Shown here: positions 1 to 8,725 of the stretch, in pieces
Layout of the letters: every line of letters begins with the position of its first letter
Position numbering within the stretch: position 1 is the first letter of the stretch
Assembly: GCF_024438035.1 (NCBI RefSeq)
Contig: NZ_JANFQF010000008.1
Coordinates: 124,001-188,000 of the forward strand
Origin: Rhodococcus tibetensis
GTDB taxonomy: Bacteria; Actinomycetota; Actinomycetes; Mycobacteriales; Mycobacteriaceae
Length of the DNA stretch: 64,000 bases
Direction of reading: 5' to 3'
The notes under the pieces: model-generated
What the model saw: only the letters and a program-made list of their open reading frames with translations
What the model was told of the DNA's origin: nothing
The model's database searches: none
Made by a program: the position numbers and the translations under genes

Positions 1-462
1 CCGCAGGACTCCGAACCGGTCCGTAGACTCCTCGAGCACTCGCCGGACACTGCCGGTGGTCTGATGACCCCCGAACCGGTGGTGCTGACGGCGTCCACGA
101 CGGTGGCGGAAGCTCTGGCGCGCGCTCGCAACGAGGATGTCACGCCCGCACTCGCGAGCATGATCTTCGTTGTCAGGCCCCCGACCGCCACGCCGACCGG
201 TCGCTACCTGGGATGCGTGCACCTGCAGAAGTTGTTGCGGGAACCACCCGCGAGTCTCGTGGGCGGCCTGCTCGACACCGGCCTTCCTCGTCTCGCCGCC
301 GACGACTCGCTGGCTGCCGTCACGCGGTACTTCGCCAGTTACAACCTCGTATGCGGGCCCGTGGTCGACGACGAGAATCACCTGATCGGCGCGGTCACCG
401 TCGACGACGTCCTGGACCATCTCCTTCCGGAGGACTGGCGCGAAGAGGAGATCGACGGATGA
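1..462 (+). CDS. CBS-domain protein, MgtE-like (5' end outside window)
   Basis: The frame is open to the left edge, so the start lies outside the window. The visible 153 codons begin with a stretch containing AGGLM, typical of the junction between the MgtE N-domain and the first CBS domain, followed by two CBS repeats (roughly residues 20-80 and 85-145). CBS pairs in this family sense Mg2+ or nucleotides. No membrane part is visible, so this may be the soluble MgtE-N/CBS protein found beside DUF1003 and mrp in mycobacteria (Rv1232c-like) rather than a full transporter. Its stop overlaps the next gene's ATG, indicating translational coupling. Confidence 0.75.
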   Translation, partial: PQDSEPVRRLLEHSPDTAGGLMTPEPVVLTASTTVAEALARARNEDVTPALASMIFVVRPPTATPTGRYLGCVHLQKLLREPPASLVGGLLDTGLPRLAADDSLAAVTRYFASYNLVCGPVVDDENHLIGAVTVDDVLDHLLPEDWREEEIDG

Positions 463-980
463 GCGAAAAGATTCCGAGCGTGTCGGCCCGGGGCCTGTCG
501 GAGCGGCAACGGCTCGACACGCCCCGCGGTGCCCGGCGTTTCCGCTTCACCTACGACGTAGAGGCAGTCGGCCGCGCCAGCGAGAACTTCGCTCGGTTCC
601 TGGGGACCGGTCGGTATCTGGTGATCCAGACCGTGGTCGTGATCATCTGGATCGTTCTCAACATTTTCGCGGTCGAGCTGAAGTGGGATCCGTATCCCTT
701 CATCCTCCTCAACCTCGCGTTCTCCACTCAGGCCGCCTATGCCGCCCCGCTGATCCTGCTGGCCCAGAACCGGCAGGAGAACCGGGACCGCGTCTCGCTC
801 GAGGAGGACCGGTCGCGGGCGGAACAGACCAAGGCGGATACCGAATTCCTGGCGCGCGAACTCGCCGCGCTGCGGATCGCGATCGGCGAGGTGGCGACCC
901 GTGACTATCTCCGTCGCGAGCTCGAAGAAATCAAGACACTGCTGGGCGACGAGGAAGAGGCAAGGCCCCGGCGCAAATGA
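459..980 (+). CDS. DUF1003 two-helix membrane protein
   Basis: 173-aa protein starting at an ATG that overlaps the stop of the CBS-domain gene (ATGA). After a basic N-terminal stretch with the family's F-x-x-x-E-x-x-A-R-F-like segment come two hydrophobic helices (about residues 49-68 and 78-100) separated by a short loop with a W-DPYPF motif, then a charged coiled-coil tail that probably faces the cytoplasm. This order is the DUF1003 architecture. Function is not known; its coupling to an MgtE-like CBS protein suggests a role tied to metal or membrane homeostasis, which is inference only. Confidence 0.8.
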   Translation: MSEKIPSVSARGLSERQRLDTPRGARRFRFTYDVEAVGRASENFARFLGTGRYLVIQTVVVIIWIVLNIFAVELKWDPYPFILLNLAFSTQAAYAAPLILLAQNRQENRDRVSLEEDRSRAEQTKADTEFLARELAALRIAIGEVATRDYLRRELEEIKTLLGDEEEARPRRK

Positions 981-1093
981 TCCGGCCATTCCCGCATTCC
1001 CCGGCACGCGCAGTCACGGATATGTAACGTCAGTCACATCTTCTCGGATGTACGCGGTGTGCGACAAGGAAGAGCACCGCAGGGGGTGATGGA

Positions 1094-2245
1094 GTGCGGA
1101 TACGCGGACTGGTGACGGTTGCTGCCCTGACGGTGGGAGCCGCCGCAACACTCGGATCTTCGACGGGTAGTTCAGGCCCTGTTTCGGCCCTCGATACCCG
1201 ACTGACCCCGGCGGTCGAGACTGCGACGCTCACGGCGACCACACCGTCGTCGCAGGGGAGCGAACCGCAGGCCGCCTACCTTCCACCCGCAGGCTTCGTG
1301 GCACCCGCGCCACGAGTGGCGAGGTCACAGCGCGCGGCGCCGCCACCTCCCCCTCCCGTGGTGACAAATCCCACATTGCCTTCCTCTCCCACCGGGACGG
1401 GGCTGATAGCCGCACCGGTGATCCTCAGCTCGCTCGGTATTCCGGAGATCGTGCTCAACGCCTACCGCTCCGCGGAACTCACCTTGATGGTGGAGGCACC
1501 GAAGTGCGGGGTGCCCTGGCATTTGCTGGCGGGTATCGGGCGGATCGAATCGGGGCACGCCGGTGGCGGCCGCACCGACTCGTCCGGCACCACTGTCACC
1601 CCGATTCTGGGACCGGTTCTCGACGGAAGGCTGGCCGGCAACGAGGTGATCCGCGATACCGACCGCGGCGCAACGGACGGCGACGCCGGCCACGACCGGG
1701 CGGTCGGACCGATGCAGTTCATTCCGTCCACGTGGGCCAAGTACGCGTCGGACGGGAACGCGGATGGCGCAGCAGATCCCAACAACGTGTTCGACGCGAC
1801 GCTGGCCGCCGCCCGATACCTCTGCTCGGGTGGACTGGACCTTCGTGACCCACTCCAGGAGACCCGCGCCGTTCTGCGCTACAACAACTCGGGGACATAC
1901 GCCGCCAACGTCATTACCTGGTCGAACGCCTACAGGAACGGCGGCACCCCCACCCCGAGCGAGCTGTCCGACTCGAGCACTCTGCCACCCGGCGCTCTCA
2001 CCGACGCCGCCTCGGACGGGTCCGACCTCGCGCGTGAGCTCGCGGTCCCGCCGGCACTTCCCGGAGAGGCGACACCGAATCCCGCCGCCCCGGCGCCGGC
2101 ACCGCTCATTCCGGGGTTGCCCCCACTGCCGCCGCTTCCGTGTGTGTTCTTCTGCCCACCCGTCGACCCGGCCGTCCCCGCACCAGTCCCCGCCCAATCC
2201 GCCGCTCCCCCGCCTGCAACACCCCCGGCCGTGGGAGTTCGCTGA
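1094..2245 (+). CDS. Secreted lytic transglycosylase-like protein (first of two paralogs)
   Basis: 383 aa from a GTG preceded by an AGGGGG-type ribosome site. It has an N-terminal signal peptide (about residues 1-32), a Pro/Ala-rich linker, a lytic transglycosylase (SLT/MltB-like) domain at about 120-285, and a very Pro-rich tail. The catalytic Glu candidate is in the IGRIES segment; AVGPMQFIPSTW and the RYNNS segment are the usual substrate-cleft motifs. The family cleaves the glycan strand of peptidoglycan to make 1,6-anhydro ends. A close paralog follows at 2530, implying a tandem duplication. A strong hairpin terminator follows the stop. Confidence 0.85.
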   Translation: MRIRGLVTVAALTVGAAATLGSSTGSSGPVSALDTRLTPAVETATLTATTPSSQGSEPQAAYLPPAGFVAPAPRVARSQRAAPPPPPPVVTNPTLPSSPTGTGLIAAPVILSSLGIPEIVLNAYRSAELTLMVEAPKCGVPWHLLAGIGRIESGHAGGGRTDSSGTTVTPILGPVLDGRLAGNEVIRDTDRGATDGDAGHDRAVGPMQFIPSTWAKYASDGNADGAADPNNVFDATLAAARYLCSGGLDLRDPLQETRAVLRYNNSGTYAANVITWSNAYRNGGTPTPSELSDSSTLPPGALTDAASDGSDLARELAVPPALPGEATPNPAAPAPAPLIPGLPPLPPLPCVFFCPPVDPAVPAPVPAQSAAPPPATPPAVGVR

Positions 2246-2254
2246 GAGTTTTCT

Positions 2255-2297
2255 CGATGCCGTCGTCACCCGGCCGAGCCGGGCGACGACGGCATCG
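2255..2297 (+). terminator. Rho-independent-type terminator after the first transglycosylase gene
   Basis: Two 19-nt arms (2255-2267 plus 2269-2274, pairing with 2278-2283 plus 2285-2297) form a GC-rich hairpin with one A/C mismatch and a 3-nt loop. There is no U tail, as is common in actinobacteria. It starts 10 nt after the stop codon. The remaining stretch to 2529 has no gene and forms the leader of the next transglycosylase. Confidence 0.8.
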
Positions 2298-2529
2298 TCG
2301 TGCGCGCCTGCCGCGTCCTGCCTCAGTGTCTCGAGCCCCTCCGCACCGGGTTCCGTCCGCGCGTGACCGTTTCGTGTTCGTTATCCTCTGTCACACGCCC
2401 TCGAAGTAACAGAGCTGCGCCCGTCGTCCGAATTGATCACGGTTGAGTAACGGGAATGTCTCGAATCGGGTAGCCTCGTGCCGTCCAGTTCAACGACACA
2501 TCCCGAACGGGGTCGCAGGAGGCAATCGA

Positions 2530-3405
2530 GTGGGTCGGCACAACAAGAAGACGGATTCCCATATCCGCCGCAATTCGGTCATCGCGCTCACCGGACTGAT
2601 CCCTATCGGCCTGGTCACCGCAGCCAACACGGCCGGCGCCGCCCCCAAGGTTCCGTTCTTCAGCTCCGAATCCACCGCCGACGCCGCGGACGTTGCCCTG
2701 GAAGGGACCACCGCGTCGGGCACCGAGGCCGTCACACCTGTCGCCGACACCGCTGCCGTGGAGGCAGCCCCCGCAGTCGAGCAGGCGCCCGCGCCCGCAG
2801 CTCTGGCCCCCGTACAGGCCACCCCGCCGCTCCCGGCCAGCATCGCGCAGGGCGCCCTCGGTATCCCGGCCATCAACGTCGCGGCCTACCAGAACGCCGA
2901 GCGCATCCTCGCAGTCGAGCAGCCCGGCTGCGGCATGTACTGGACACTCATCGCCGGCATCGGCCGCGTCGAATCCACGCACGCCTACGACGGCAAGGCC
3001 GACGACAAGGGCAACATGCTCGACGCCGTTCTCGGCCCGGTCCTCGACGGTCACCTCGCCGGGAATGCCGTGATCCGCGACACCGACGGCGGCAAGCTGG
3101 ACGGCGACGCCAGCTATGACCGCGCGGTCGGGCCGACACAATTCCTGCCGGAGACGTGGAACCGCTACGCGGGCGATGGCAACGGAGACGGCGCCGCCGA
3201 TCCGCAGAATCTCTTCGACTCCGCCCTCACCACCGGCAAGTACCTGTGTGACGGCGGTTTGGATGTCCGCGACCCGATCCAGGCGGCCAAGGCCGTCCAC
3301 CGCTACAACAACTCGGCGGCCTACGTCGCCAACGTGCTGGCCTGGTCCGCGGGCTACGCCAGCGGTATCGTCCCGGCTGCGTCGGACCTGCCGCGAATCC
3401 ACTGA
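2530..3405 (+). CDS. Secreted lytic transglycosylase-like protein (second paralog)
   Basis: 291 aa. The start is set at GTG 2530 because AGGAGG at 2517-2522 lies seven bases upstream; the frame is open further 5' but has no better site. A basic N-terminus and hydrophobic segment (about 15-35) form a signal peptide, followed by an Ala/Pro-rich linker and the SLT/MltB-like domain (about 110-285). IGRVES carries the candidate catalytic Glu; AVGPTQFLPETW and HRYNNS correspond to motifs of the upstream paralog. It lacks that paralog's Pro-rich C-terminal tail. Likely role: peptidoglycan remodelling outside the membrane. Confidence 0.85.
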   Translation: MGRHNKKTDSHIRRNSVIALTGLIPIGLVTAANTAGAAPKVPFFSSESTADAADVALEGTTASGTEAVTPVADTAAVEAAPAVEQAPAPAALAPVQATPPLPASIAQGALGIPAINVAAYQNAERILAVEQPGCGMYWTLIAGIGRVESTHAYDGKADDKGNMLDAVLGPVLDGHLAGNAVIRDTDGGKLDGDASYDRAVGPTQFLPETWNRYAGDGNGDGAADPQNLFDSALTTGKYLCDGGLDVRDPIQAAKAVHRYNNSAAYVANVLAWSAGYASGIVPAASDLPRIH

Positions 3406-3428
3406 GCGCACATACCTACCATTGAGTC

Positions 3429-4565
3429 ATGTCAGTCCTGAGCGAGTCCGCTGTACGTAGTGCCCTGGCGCGCGTCCAGGATCCCGAGATCCGGAAACCG
3501 ATCACCGAACTCGGGATGGTCAAGAGCGTCGACATCGCCGACGACGACAGCGTCGACATCGCCATCTTCCTCACCACCGCCGGGTGCCCCATGCGGACCG
3601 AGATCAGCGACCGCGTTACCAAAGCCGTGGCCGATGTGCCGGGAGTGGGCGCGATCCGCGTCGAACTCGACGTGATGAGCGACGAGCAGCGCACCGAACT
3701 TCGCAAGTCGTTGCGCGGCGACTCCGCCGAGCCGGTCATTCCCTTCGCGCAGCCCGGTTCACTCACCCGCGTGTACGCAGTCGCCTCCGGTAAGGGTGGC
3801 GTCGGCAAATCGAGTGTCACCGTCAACCTGGCCGCGTCGCTGGCCGCCCGAGGTCTGTCGGTCGGTGTCCTCGACGCCGATATCTACGGGCACTCCGTTC
3901 CCCGCATGCTCGGCACCGACGCCAAGCCCACGCAGGTAGAGCGCATGATCATGCCGCCCGTCGCGCACGACGTGAAGATGATCTCGATCGCCCAGTTCAC
4001 CCAGGGCAACACTCCGGTCGTGTGGCGTGGCCCGATGCTGCACCGCGCGCTGCAGCAGTTCCTCGCCGATGTCTTCTGGGGCGACCTCGACGTCCTGCTG
4101 CTCGACCTTCCGCCCGGTACCGGTGACGTCGCCATCTCCGTGGCACAGCTCATTCCGGGGGCAGAGATCCTCGTGGTCACCACACCGCAGCAGGCGGCCG
4201 CCGAGGTGGCCGAGCGGGCCGGGGCCATCGCCCTGCAGACTCGCCAGCGCATCGTCGGTGTGGTGGAGAACATGTCGTGGATGGACCTGCCGGACGGCAC
4301 CCGGATGGACGTGTTCGGATCGGGCGGCGGTCAGGCCGTCGCCGACCGGCTCACGAGGGCCGTGGGCGCCTCGGTGCCGTTGCTGGGCCAGATTCCCCTC
4401 GAACAGGCCGTGCGTGAGGGCGGTGACGGCGGCGTGCCCATCGTCCTCGGACATCCGGACTCTCCCGCGGCCGTCGCCCTCCGCGAAGTCGCGGACAAGC
4501 TGGCGGTGCGTAAGCGCGGGCTAGCAGGGATGTCGCTGGGCATCGACACCACCCGCCACCTCTGA
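3429..4565 (+). CDS. mrp: Mrp/ApbC-family iron-sulfur carrier ATPase
   Basis: 378 aa. An N-terminal MIP18/DUF59 domain (about 1-95) is followed by a ParA/MinD-like P-loop ATPase with deviant Walker A GKGGVGKSS at about 120 and a DLPPGTGD segment. Family members bind and pass on Fe-S clusters in the cytoplasm. The CxxC pair normally found after the ENMS motif, which bridges the cluster between subunits, is absent: that position reads ENMSWMDLPDG and the only Cys is in the DUF59 domain. The gene sits 23 bp after the second transglycosylase gene and converges on tatB across a shared terminator. Confidence 0.92.
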   Translation: MSVLSESAVRSALARVQDPEIRKPITELGMVKSVDIADDDSVDIAIFLTTAGCPMRTEISDRVTKAVADVPGVGAIRVELDVMSDEQRTELRKSLRGDSAEPVIPFAQPGSLTRVYAVASGKGGVGKSSVTVNLAASLAARGLSVGVLDADIYGHSVPRMLGTDAKPTQVERMIMPPVAHDVKMISIAQFTQGNTPVVWRGPMLHRALQQFLADVFWGDLDVLLLDLPPGTGDVAISVAQLIPGAEILVVTTPQQAAAEVAERAGAIALQTRQRIVGVVENMSWMDLPDGTRMDVFGSGGGQAVADRLTRAVGASVPLLGQIPLEQAVREGGDGGVPIVLGHPDSPAAVALREVADKLAVRKRGLAGMSLGIDTTRHL

Positions 4566-4580
4566 GGTACTTCGTCGCCT

Positions 4581-4620
4581 GTGCGCCGTTCTGGTAGCGG
4601 GAACAACCAGAAGGGCGCAC
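4581..4620. terminator. Bidirectional terminator between mrp and tatB
   Basis: Arms 4581-4595 and 4606-4620 pair over 15 positions with one mismatch, with a 10-nt loop. It lies between the stop of mrp (plus strand) and the stop of tatB (minus strand), so it can serve both convergent genes. Confidence 0.75.
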
Positions 4621-4633
4621 GAGCCCGGCGGGC

Positions 4634-5056
4634 CTAGGTGGCGTCGGTGTCGATGGGGGGACGCTCCCCCGCGGCCAACGGTGCGGTCTTGGGATTCTGC
4701 GGTGCCGCGGGATCAGCGCTCACAGCCTTCGTTCCGCCAGCTCTCGTTCCGGCAACCGGCTTGTCGAAATTGCCGGTGAGAATCGAATCGTCGCCGTCGA
4801 GCAGATGTTTGGTGATCACGGCCCGGGGCGTCATACCGCGCAGCTGATTGAGGTCGGCCAGAGGCTTGCGGAGGTCGTCGAACTCGGGTCCGAGTTCATC
4901 CTTCAGTTGCTGACTGGCGCCGCTCGCGTACTCGCGGACCTGCCGCAAGGATCGCGTGACCCAACTGACCGCTCCCGGAAGTCGCTCGGGTCCCAAAATG
5001 ACCAGAGCTGCTACGAGGAGGACCATGAACTCGCCCCAACCAATGTTGCCGAACAC
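4634..5056 (-). CDS. tatB: Sec-independent translocase component TatB
   Basis: 140 aa. The N-terminal membrane helix begins with MFGNIGWGE and contains the [10 protein letters not shown] hinge typical of TatA/B, followed by an amphipathic helix and a long acidic/Pro-rich tail. The Glu in the membrane segment, tail length and location downstream of htrA favour TatB over TatA. TatB with TatC forms the twin-arginine receptor for folded proteins. It is the last gene of the minus-strand sigE-rseA-htrA-tatB cluster, with 68 bp between htrA and tatB. Confidence 0.92.
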   Translation of the reverse strand: MFGNIGWGEFMVLLVAALVILGPERLPGAVSWVTRSLRQVREYASGASQQLKDELGPEFDDLRKPLADLNQLRGMTPRAVITKHLLDGDDSILTGNFDKPVAGTRAGGTKAVSADPAAPQNPKTAPLAAGERPPIDTDAT

Positions 5057-5124
5057 GTGGTCAGCCTACTGTGCGGTGCGGGTCGGCGCCCAGGCGGAAG
5101 AGCGAACTCACAGGAGGTCGGGGG

Positions 5125-6648
5125 TCAATCCGAAGCCGGGGTCACGTCGACGTCGACCAGACGGCCCTCGCGGATCAACTGGACCTTCACCGGCTGGCCG
5201 ATCGTCTGGAGGTTGACCGCGACGACGAGTTCGTCGGCGCTCGTCACCGTCCGGTCCCCGACCTTCACGATGACATCCTTTTCCACGATGCCGGCCTGCG
5301 CTGCGGGGCTGTCCGACTGGACATTGGCCACCTCGGCGCCACTGGTGTTGTCGTTGACCACGGTTCGCGCGTTGACTCCGATCTCGGGGTGATGCATCTC
5401 CCCGTCCCGGATCAGGGTCTGAGCGACTGTCGTGACGTCGTCGATGGGGATCGCGAAGCCGAGGCCGACCGATCCGCCCGATTCACTGAGCATGGCGGTG
5501 TTGATGCCGATGACGCGTCCGGTGTCGTCGACGAGCGCACCGCCCGAGTTGCCGTGGTTGATCGCCGCGTCGGTCTGGACCGCGTCGATGACGGCGTTGG
5601 TGTCCGAACCCTCGCCCGACAACCGCATCGGCCGGTGCAATGCACTGACGATTCCGCGGGTGACGGTCTTGCTGAGGCCGAGCGGGGACCCGACGGCCAC
5701 GACGTCCTCACCTACTTGCACGTCTTCGGATCGTCCCAACTCCGCGACGGTGAGGTTGTCGGCCGCCACCTTGAGCACGGCCAGGTCCATCTTGACGTCA
5801 CGCCCGACGATCTGCGCCTCGGTTTTGGTGCCGTCCGCGAAGATGACCTGAATCTTGCCGCCGTCGGGCGCGGTGGCTGCGGCGGAGATGACGTGGTTGT
5901 TGGTGACGATGTAGCCGGCGCCGTCGATGACGACCCCAGAGCCGGTGCTGCCCTGATCACCGATCGCCACCTGGATCGAGACGACGGCGGGGAGCACGGC
6001 GTCGGCGACCTGCGCCACCTGCGACTGCCCGAGGTCTTCGTCTCCGCCTTCCTGCGCCAGCGTGACCCGCTGGCTGGTGAGCGAGCTGCGGTCTGCGGTG
6101 ATCACCGCGGCCACGAGCCCGCCGATCAGGCCGATCACCAGCGCGAGGGCACCCAACGCCACGAGCGCACGGGGCGCGACCTTGCCGCCGAAGAGGACCT
6201 CGCGGGCAGTGAGGGCCGGCGCAGCCGGATCAGTGTTCTCCCGGCCGTGCAGGGCGGGAGAACCCAATTCGACTCCCGCTTCGGGGTCACGCCAGGGGTC
6301 GGCGGGGGATGCCTCGTCCGGCGCTGCGTCCGGTGTGCTGTGCGGATCGCGTTGGATGGTCTCCGTCTCACCGGGCGGTCGGCCGAATGCCTCCGCGAGC
6401 ACGGCGTCGGGCGCCCGCACCTTGACGGGCGGTTCCGTCTCACTGCGCGCATCGGAAGGAGCGAAGGAACCGGTGACCCCGCCGGGACGGCCGAACGCGC
6501 GACTGGACGCTGCGTCGATCTGTGGCCGGTAGACCGGGCGCGGATCGAGTCGAGGAGCGTCGGCGGGCCGGAGAGTGCTGGCCTCGTCCGGCACGGGGGC
6601 ATCGGATTCCGCGGCATCGGTCCCCGAGGTCTTGTAATCCGCCGTCAC
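5125..6648 (-). CDS. htrA: Membrane-anchored HtrA/DegP serine protease with PDZ domain
   Basis: 507 aa from a GTG. A long disordered, acidic/Pro-rich cytoplasmic region (1-158) precedes one membrane helix (about 161-183). The trypsin-like domain has the triad His252 (TNNHV), Asp288 (MDLAVL) and Ser368 (GNSGGA); a PDZ domain fills the last ~95 residues. The protein would degrade or chaperone misfolded envelope proteins outside the membrane. Its position directly after sigE and rseA matches the mycobacterial SigE envelope-stress regulon. Confidence 0.92.
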   Translation of the reverse strand: MTADYKTSGTDAAESDAPVPDEASTLRPADAPRLDPRPVYRPQIDAASSRAFGRPGGVTGSFAPSDARSETEPPVKVRAPDAVLAEAFGRPPGETETIQRDPHSTPDAAPDEASPADPWRDPEAGVELGSPALHGRENTDPAAPALTAREVLFGGKVAPRALVALGALALVIGLIGGLVAAVITADRSSLTSQRVTLAQEGGDEDLGQSQVAQVADAVLPAVVSIQVAIGDQGSTGSGVVIDGAGYIVTNNHVISAAATAPDGGKIQVIFADGTKTEAQIVGRDVKMDLAVLKVAADNLTVAELGRSEDVQVGEDVVAVGSPLGLSKTVTRGIVSALHRPMRLSGEGSDTNAVIDAVQTDAAINHGNSGGALVDDTGRVIGINTAMLSESGGSVGLGFAIPIDDVTTVAQTLIRDGEMHHPEIGVNARTVVNDNTSGAEVANVQSDSPAAQAGIVEKDVIVKVGDRTVTSADELVVAVNLQTIGQPVKVQLIREGRLVDVDVTPASD

Positions 6649-6685
6649 GCTGTCGTGTCCCCCTCGTAAGAGTCAATTCCGGGCC

Positions 6686-6721
6686 CCAGTATCACCGATG
6701 ACTCCAGTATCACCGATGGCT
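6686..6721. repeat. Two 18-bp tandem repeats between rseA and htrA
   Basis: The unit CCAGTATCACCGATGRCT occurs twice head to tail (6686-6703 and 6704-6721), differing at one base. It lies in the 112-bp gap between the rseA stop and the htrA start. Function unknown; it could be a protein-binding site or slipped-strand duplication. Confidence 0.7.
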
Positions 6722-6760
6722 CCGGGCACACGGACACCGCCGTCCTCGGTACGGAAACGG

Positions 6761-7105
6761 TCAACGACGCCAGCGCCGCGACCACAGCCGGCTCGTCGCC
6801 GTCGAGTCTGCGGCAGGGCCGGCGAACGGCGACTTGTCGGCGGGTTCGCCCGAATTGCAACTGGGGATTTGACTCAGCAGACCGAGAAGTCCCGACGGCA
6901 TCGCCACGTCGGCACTGCGGCGGAGCGCACGCCGAGCCTGCTGCTGTGCGTCCACCTCGAACGCACAATCGGGGCAGATCGACAGGTGATGGGCCGCCCG
7001 CAGGTAGGCGGACATGCGGAGTTCACCGTCGACGTAGGCGGCGATCGCCTCACTCGCCAAATGCTCCGTCGAGCCGAATTGGCGAGGTCCACGCCCCTGC
7101 GTCAT
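6761..7105 (-). CDS. rseA: Anti-sigma-E factor, zinc-binding (RseA)
   Basis: 114 aa. Start taken at 7105, where GGAGG lies four to five bases upstream; an upstream in-frame extension lacks this. The ZAS-type anti-sigma signature H-x3-C-x2-C is present (HHLSICPDC), preceded by EAIAAYVDGEL, the helix that contacts sigma. There is no membrane segment, so it should be a soluble, redox- or phosphorylation-sensitive inhibitor of SigE, as in mycobacteria. It begins 16 bp after the sigE stop, so the pair is co-transcribed. Confidence 0.9.
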   Translation of the reverse strand: MTQGRGPRQFGSTEHLASEAIAAYVDGELRMSAYLRAAHHLSICPDCAFEVDAQQQARRALRRSADVAMPSGLLGLLSQIPSCNSGEPADKSPFAGPAADSTATSRLWSRRWRR

Positions 7106-7121
7106 TCGTCCCTCCTGGTAA

Positions 7122-7955
7122 CTACCCGACACCGATCTGATCGGAGTCAACCTTTCCGTTTACTGCCAGATGATCACGCAGAGCCTGCCTGCCGCGGTGG
7201 ATGCGACTGCGCACGGTTCCGAGTTTCACACCCAGTGTGGCACCGATCTCCTCATATGACAGACCTTCGATGTCACAGAGCACGACGGCGGCGCGAAACT
7301 CCGGTGCCAGTGAGTCGAGCGCTGCCTGCAGGTCGGCGTCGAGCCGAGCGTCGTGGTAGATCTCCTCGGGGTTCGGCCCGTCGGCCGGAACCCGGTCGTA
7401 GTCCTCGGGCAACGCTTCCATGCGGATGCGGTTGCGGCGACGAACCATGTCGAGGAAGAGATTGGTGGTGATGCGGTGCAACCAGCCCTCGAATGTGCCG
7501 GGCTGGTAGTCGGACAAGGAGCGGAACACGCGAATGAACGTGTCCTGAGTGAGATCTTCGGCGTCTTGCGCGTCGCCCGACAACCGGTAGGCCAGACGGT
7601 AGACCCGGTCGCCGTGTTCCCGGACGAGTTCGTCCCACGACGGCATGGCCGACTTCTCACCGGTGGCGTCGAACACAGCGGTGCCCGTCAGCTCGGCGTC
7701 CGACACGGTATCGCCGCCGACCAGCACGGGCTCGACGCCCTGCTGCTCGGCTCTGTCTCCGTCTCGCGCCATTGTGTGGTTGCTCATCGAGTTAAGTGGA
7801 TCCTCCTGGTCAGGACCGCAGATCACGTCAAGTGGTATAGGAGAGAACTCCTGGCGGTCCGGAATTGTTCCCGGGTCCCCCGCCTGCACTTCACCTCGTT
7901 GCGATCTGCCCGCCGTGCGGTCTTCGGATCTGGCGATACTCATACTCTTTCCCAC
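7122..7955 (-). CDS. sigE: ECF RNA polymerase sigma factor SigE
   Basis: 277 aa from the longest start. Sigma region 2 (YRLAYRLSG through [13 protein letters not shown]) and region 4 with its helix-turn-helix ([22 protein letters not shown]) are intact and very close to M. tuberculosis SigE. It directs RNA polymerase to envelope-stress genes. The start is uncertain: 7787 (222 codons including stop) has AGGAGG but with a long spacer, and corresponds to the short start known in mycobacteria. It is divergent from the O-methyltransferase gene, with 130 bp between longest starts. Confidence 0.92.
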   Translation of the reverse strand: MGKSMSIARSEDRTAGRSQRGEVQAGDPGTIPDRQEFSPIPLDVICGPDQEDPLNSMSNHTMARDGDRAEQQGVEPVLVGGDTVSDAELTGTAVFDATGEKSAMPSWDELVREHGDRVYRLAYRLSGDAQDAEDLTQDTFIRVFRSLSDYQPGTFEGWLHRITTNLFLDMVRRRNRIRMEALPEDYDRVPADGPNPEEIYHDARLDADLQAALDSLAPEFRAAVVLCDIEGLSYEEIGATLGVKLGTVRSRIHRGRQALRDHLAVNGKVDSDQIGVG

Positions 7956-7972
7956 CGCGATATGTGTGTGGT

Positions 7973-7998
7973 GTGAGCAAGCTGAGGTATTCCTGAGA
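7973..7998 (-). promoter_or_regulatory. Possible response-regulator site upstream of sigE (CTCA direct repeats)
   Basis: On the minus strand three CTCA-containing units (CTCAGGAATAC, CTCAGCTTG, CTCACA) lie in tandem just upstream of the longest sigE start. MprA in mycobacteria binds degenerate direct repeats of this kind upstream of sigE; the match here is loose. Confidence 0.25.
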
Positions 7999-8085
7999 AT
8001 CTGGACTGTTCATGAGAAACCGCACGCCGGATCGGGTGCCACCGAGCGCGCCTCGCAGCGGCGATGACGAGACCCCGATAGCCTC

Positions 8086-8724
8086 ATGTGCGTGCAGACT
8101 AACGCCGAACGGATACTCACCCACGCGGAAGGGGCTGTCCGTGAGGACGAGGCCCTCGGTGCGGCCAGGGAGCGGGCGGACGACCTCGGTGCCGGACCGG
8201 TACCGCCCGCGGTCGGTGCTGCTCTTGCCATGTTTGCCCGGATGCTCGACGCCAAGACAGTAGTCGAGGTGGGCACCGGCGCGGGTGTGAGCAGTCTGTG
8301 GCTGCTCCGCGGCATGCGTGAAGACGGCGTTCTCACCACGATCGACAGCGAGCCCGAGCACCAGCGCGCGGCCAAGCAGTCGTTCCGGACCAACAACATC
8401 GCACCCGCACGCACGCGGCTCATCAACGGACGCGCCCTCGACGTGCTGCCCCGTCTCGCCGACGGCGCGTACGACCTCGTCTTCGTCGACAGTGCGCCGG
8501 TCGACCACCCGCACTATGTACGCGAGGGTGTCCGGCTCCTGCGTCCGGGAGGCGCCATCGTCCTGCACAACGCGCTCCACGGGGGGCGTGTGGTCGATCC
8601 GAGCCAGCGCGATGCCGCCACGGTCGCCGTGCGGGAGGCCGCCAAGGCCCTCGCCGAGGACGACCAGTTGATCCGGGTGTTCCTGCCGATCGGCGACGGC
8701 CTGCTCTGCGCGTCCAAGCTGTGA
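8086..8724 (+). CDS. SAM-dependent O-methyltransferase (Rv1220c-like)
   Basis: 212 aa. Class I methyltransferase of the catechol O-methyltransferase-like family 3: the SAM-binding loop [11 protein letters not shown] lies at about 60-70, an acidic DSEPEH motif at the end of beta-2, and VFVDSAP marks the metal-binding Asp region. The substrate is unknown. The gene is divergent from sigE and convergent with glgC, the stop codons being only one base apart. Confidence 0.85.
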   Translation: MCVQTNAERILTHAEGAVREDEALGAARERADDLGAGPVPPAVGAALAMFARMLDAKTVVEVGTGAGVSSLWLLRGMREDGVLTTIDSEPEHQRAAKQSFRTNNIAPARTRLINGRALDVLPRLADGAYDLVFVDSAPVDHPHYVREGVRLLRPGGAIVLHNALHGGRVVDPSQRDAATVAVREAAKALAEDDQLIRVFLPIGDGLLCASKL

Positions 8725-8725
8725 G

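Noticed and set aside
2298-2529. A ydaO-type (c-di-AMP) riboswitch before the second transglycosylase gene
   Set aside because: Looked for because cell-wall hydrolases in this phylum often have one, but the conserved core segments are not visible.
5071-6669. A 532-codon open frame antisense to htrA
   Set aside because: High-GC codon use opens the opposite strand. htrA has catalytic motifs, a PDZ domain and a clear operon; the antisense product is Asp/Arg/His-rich with no domain.
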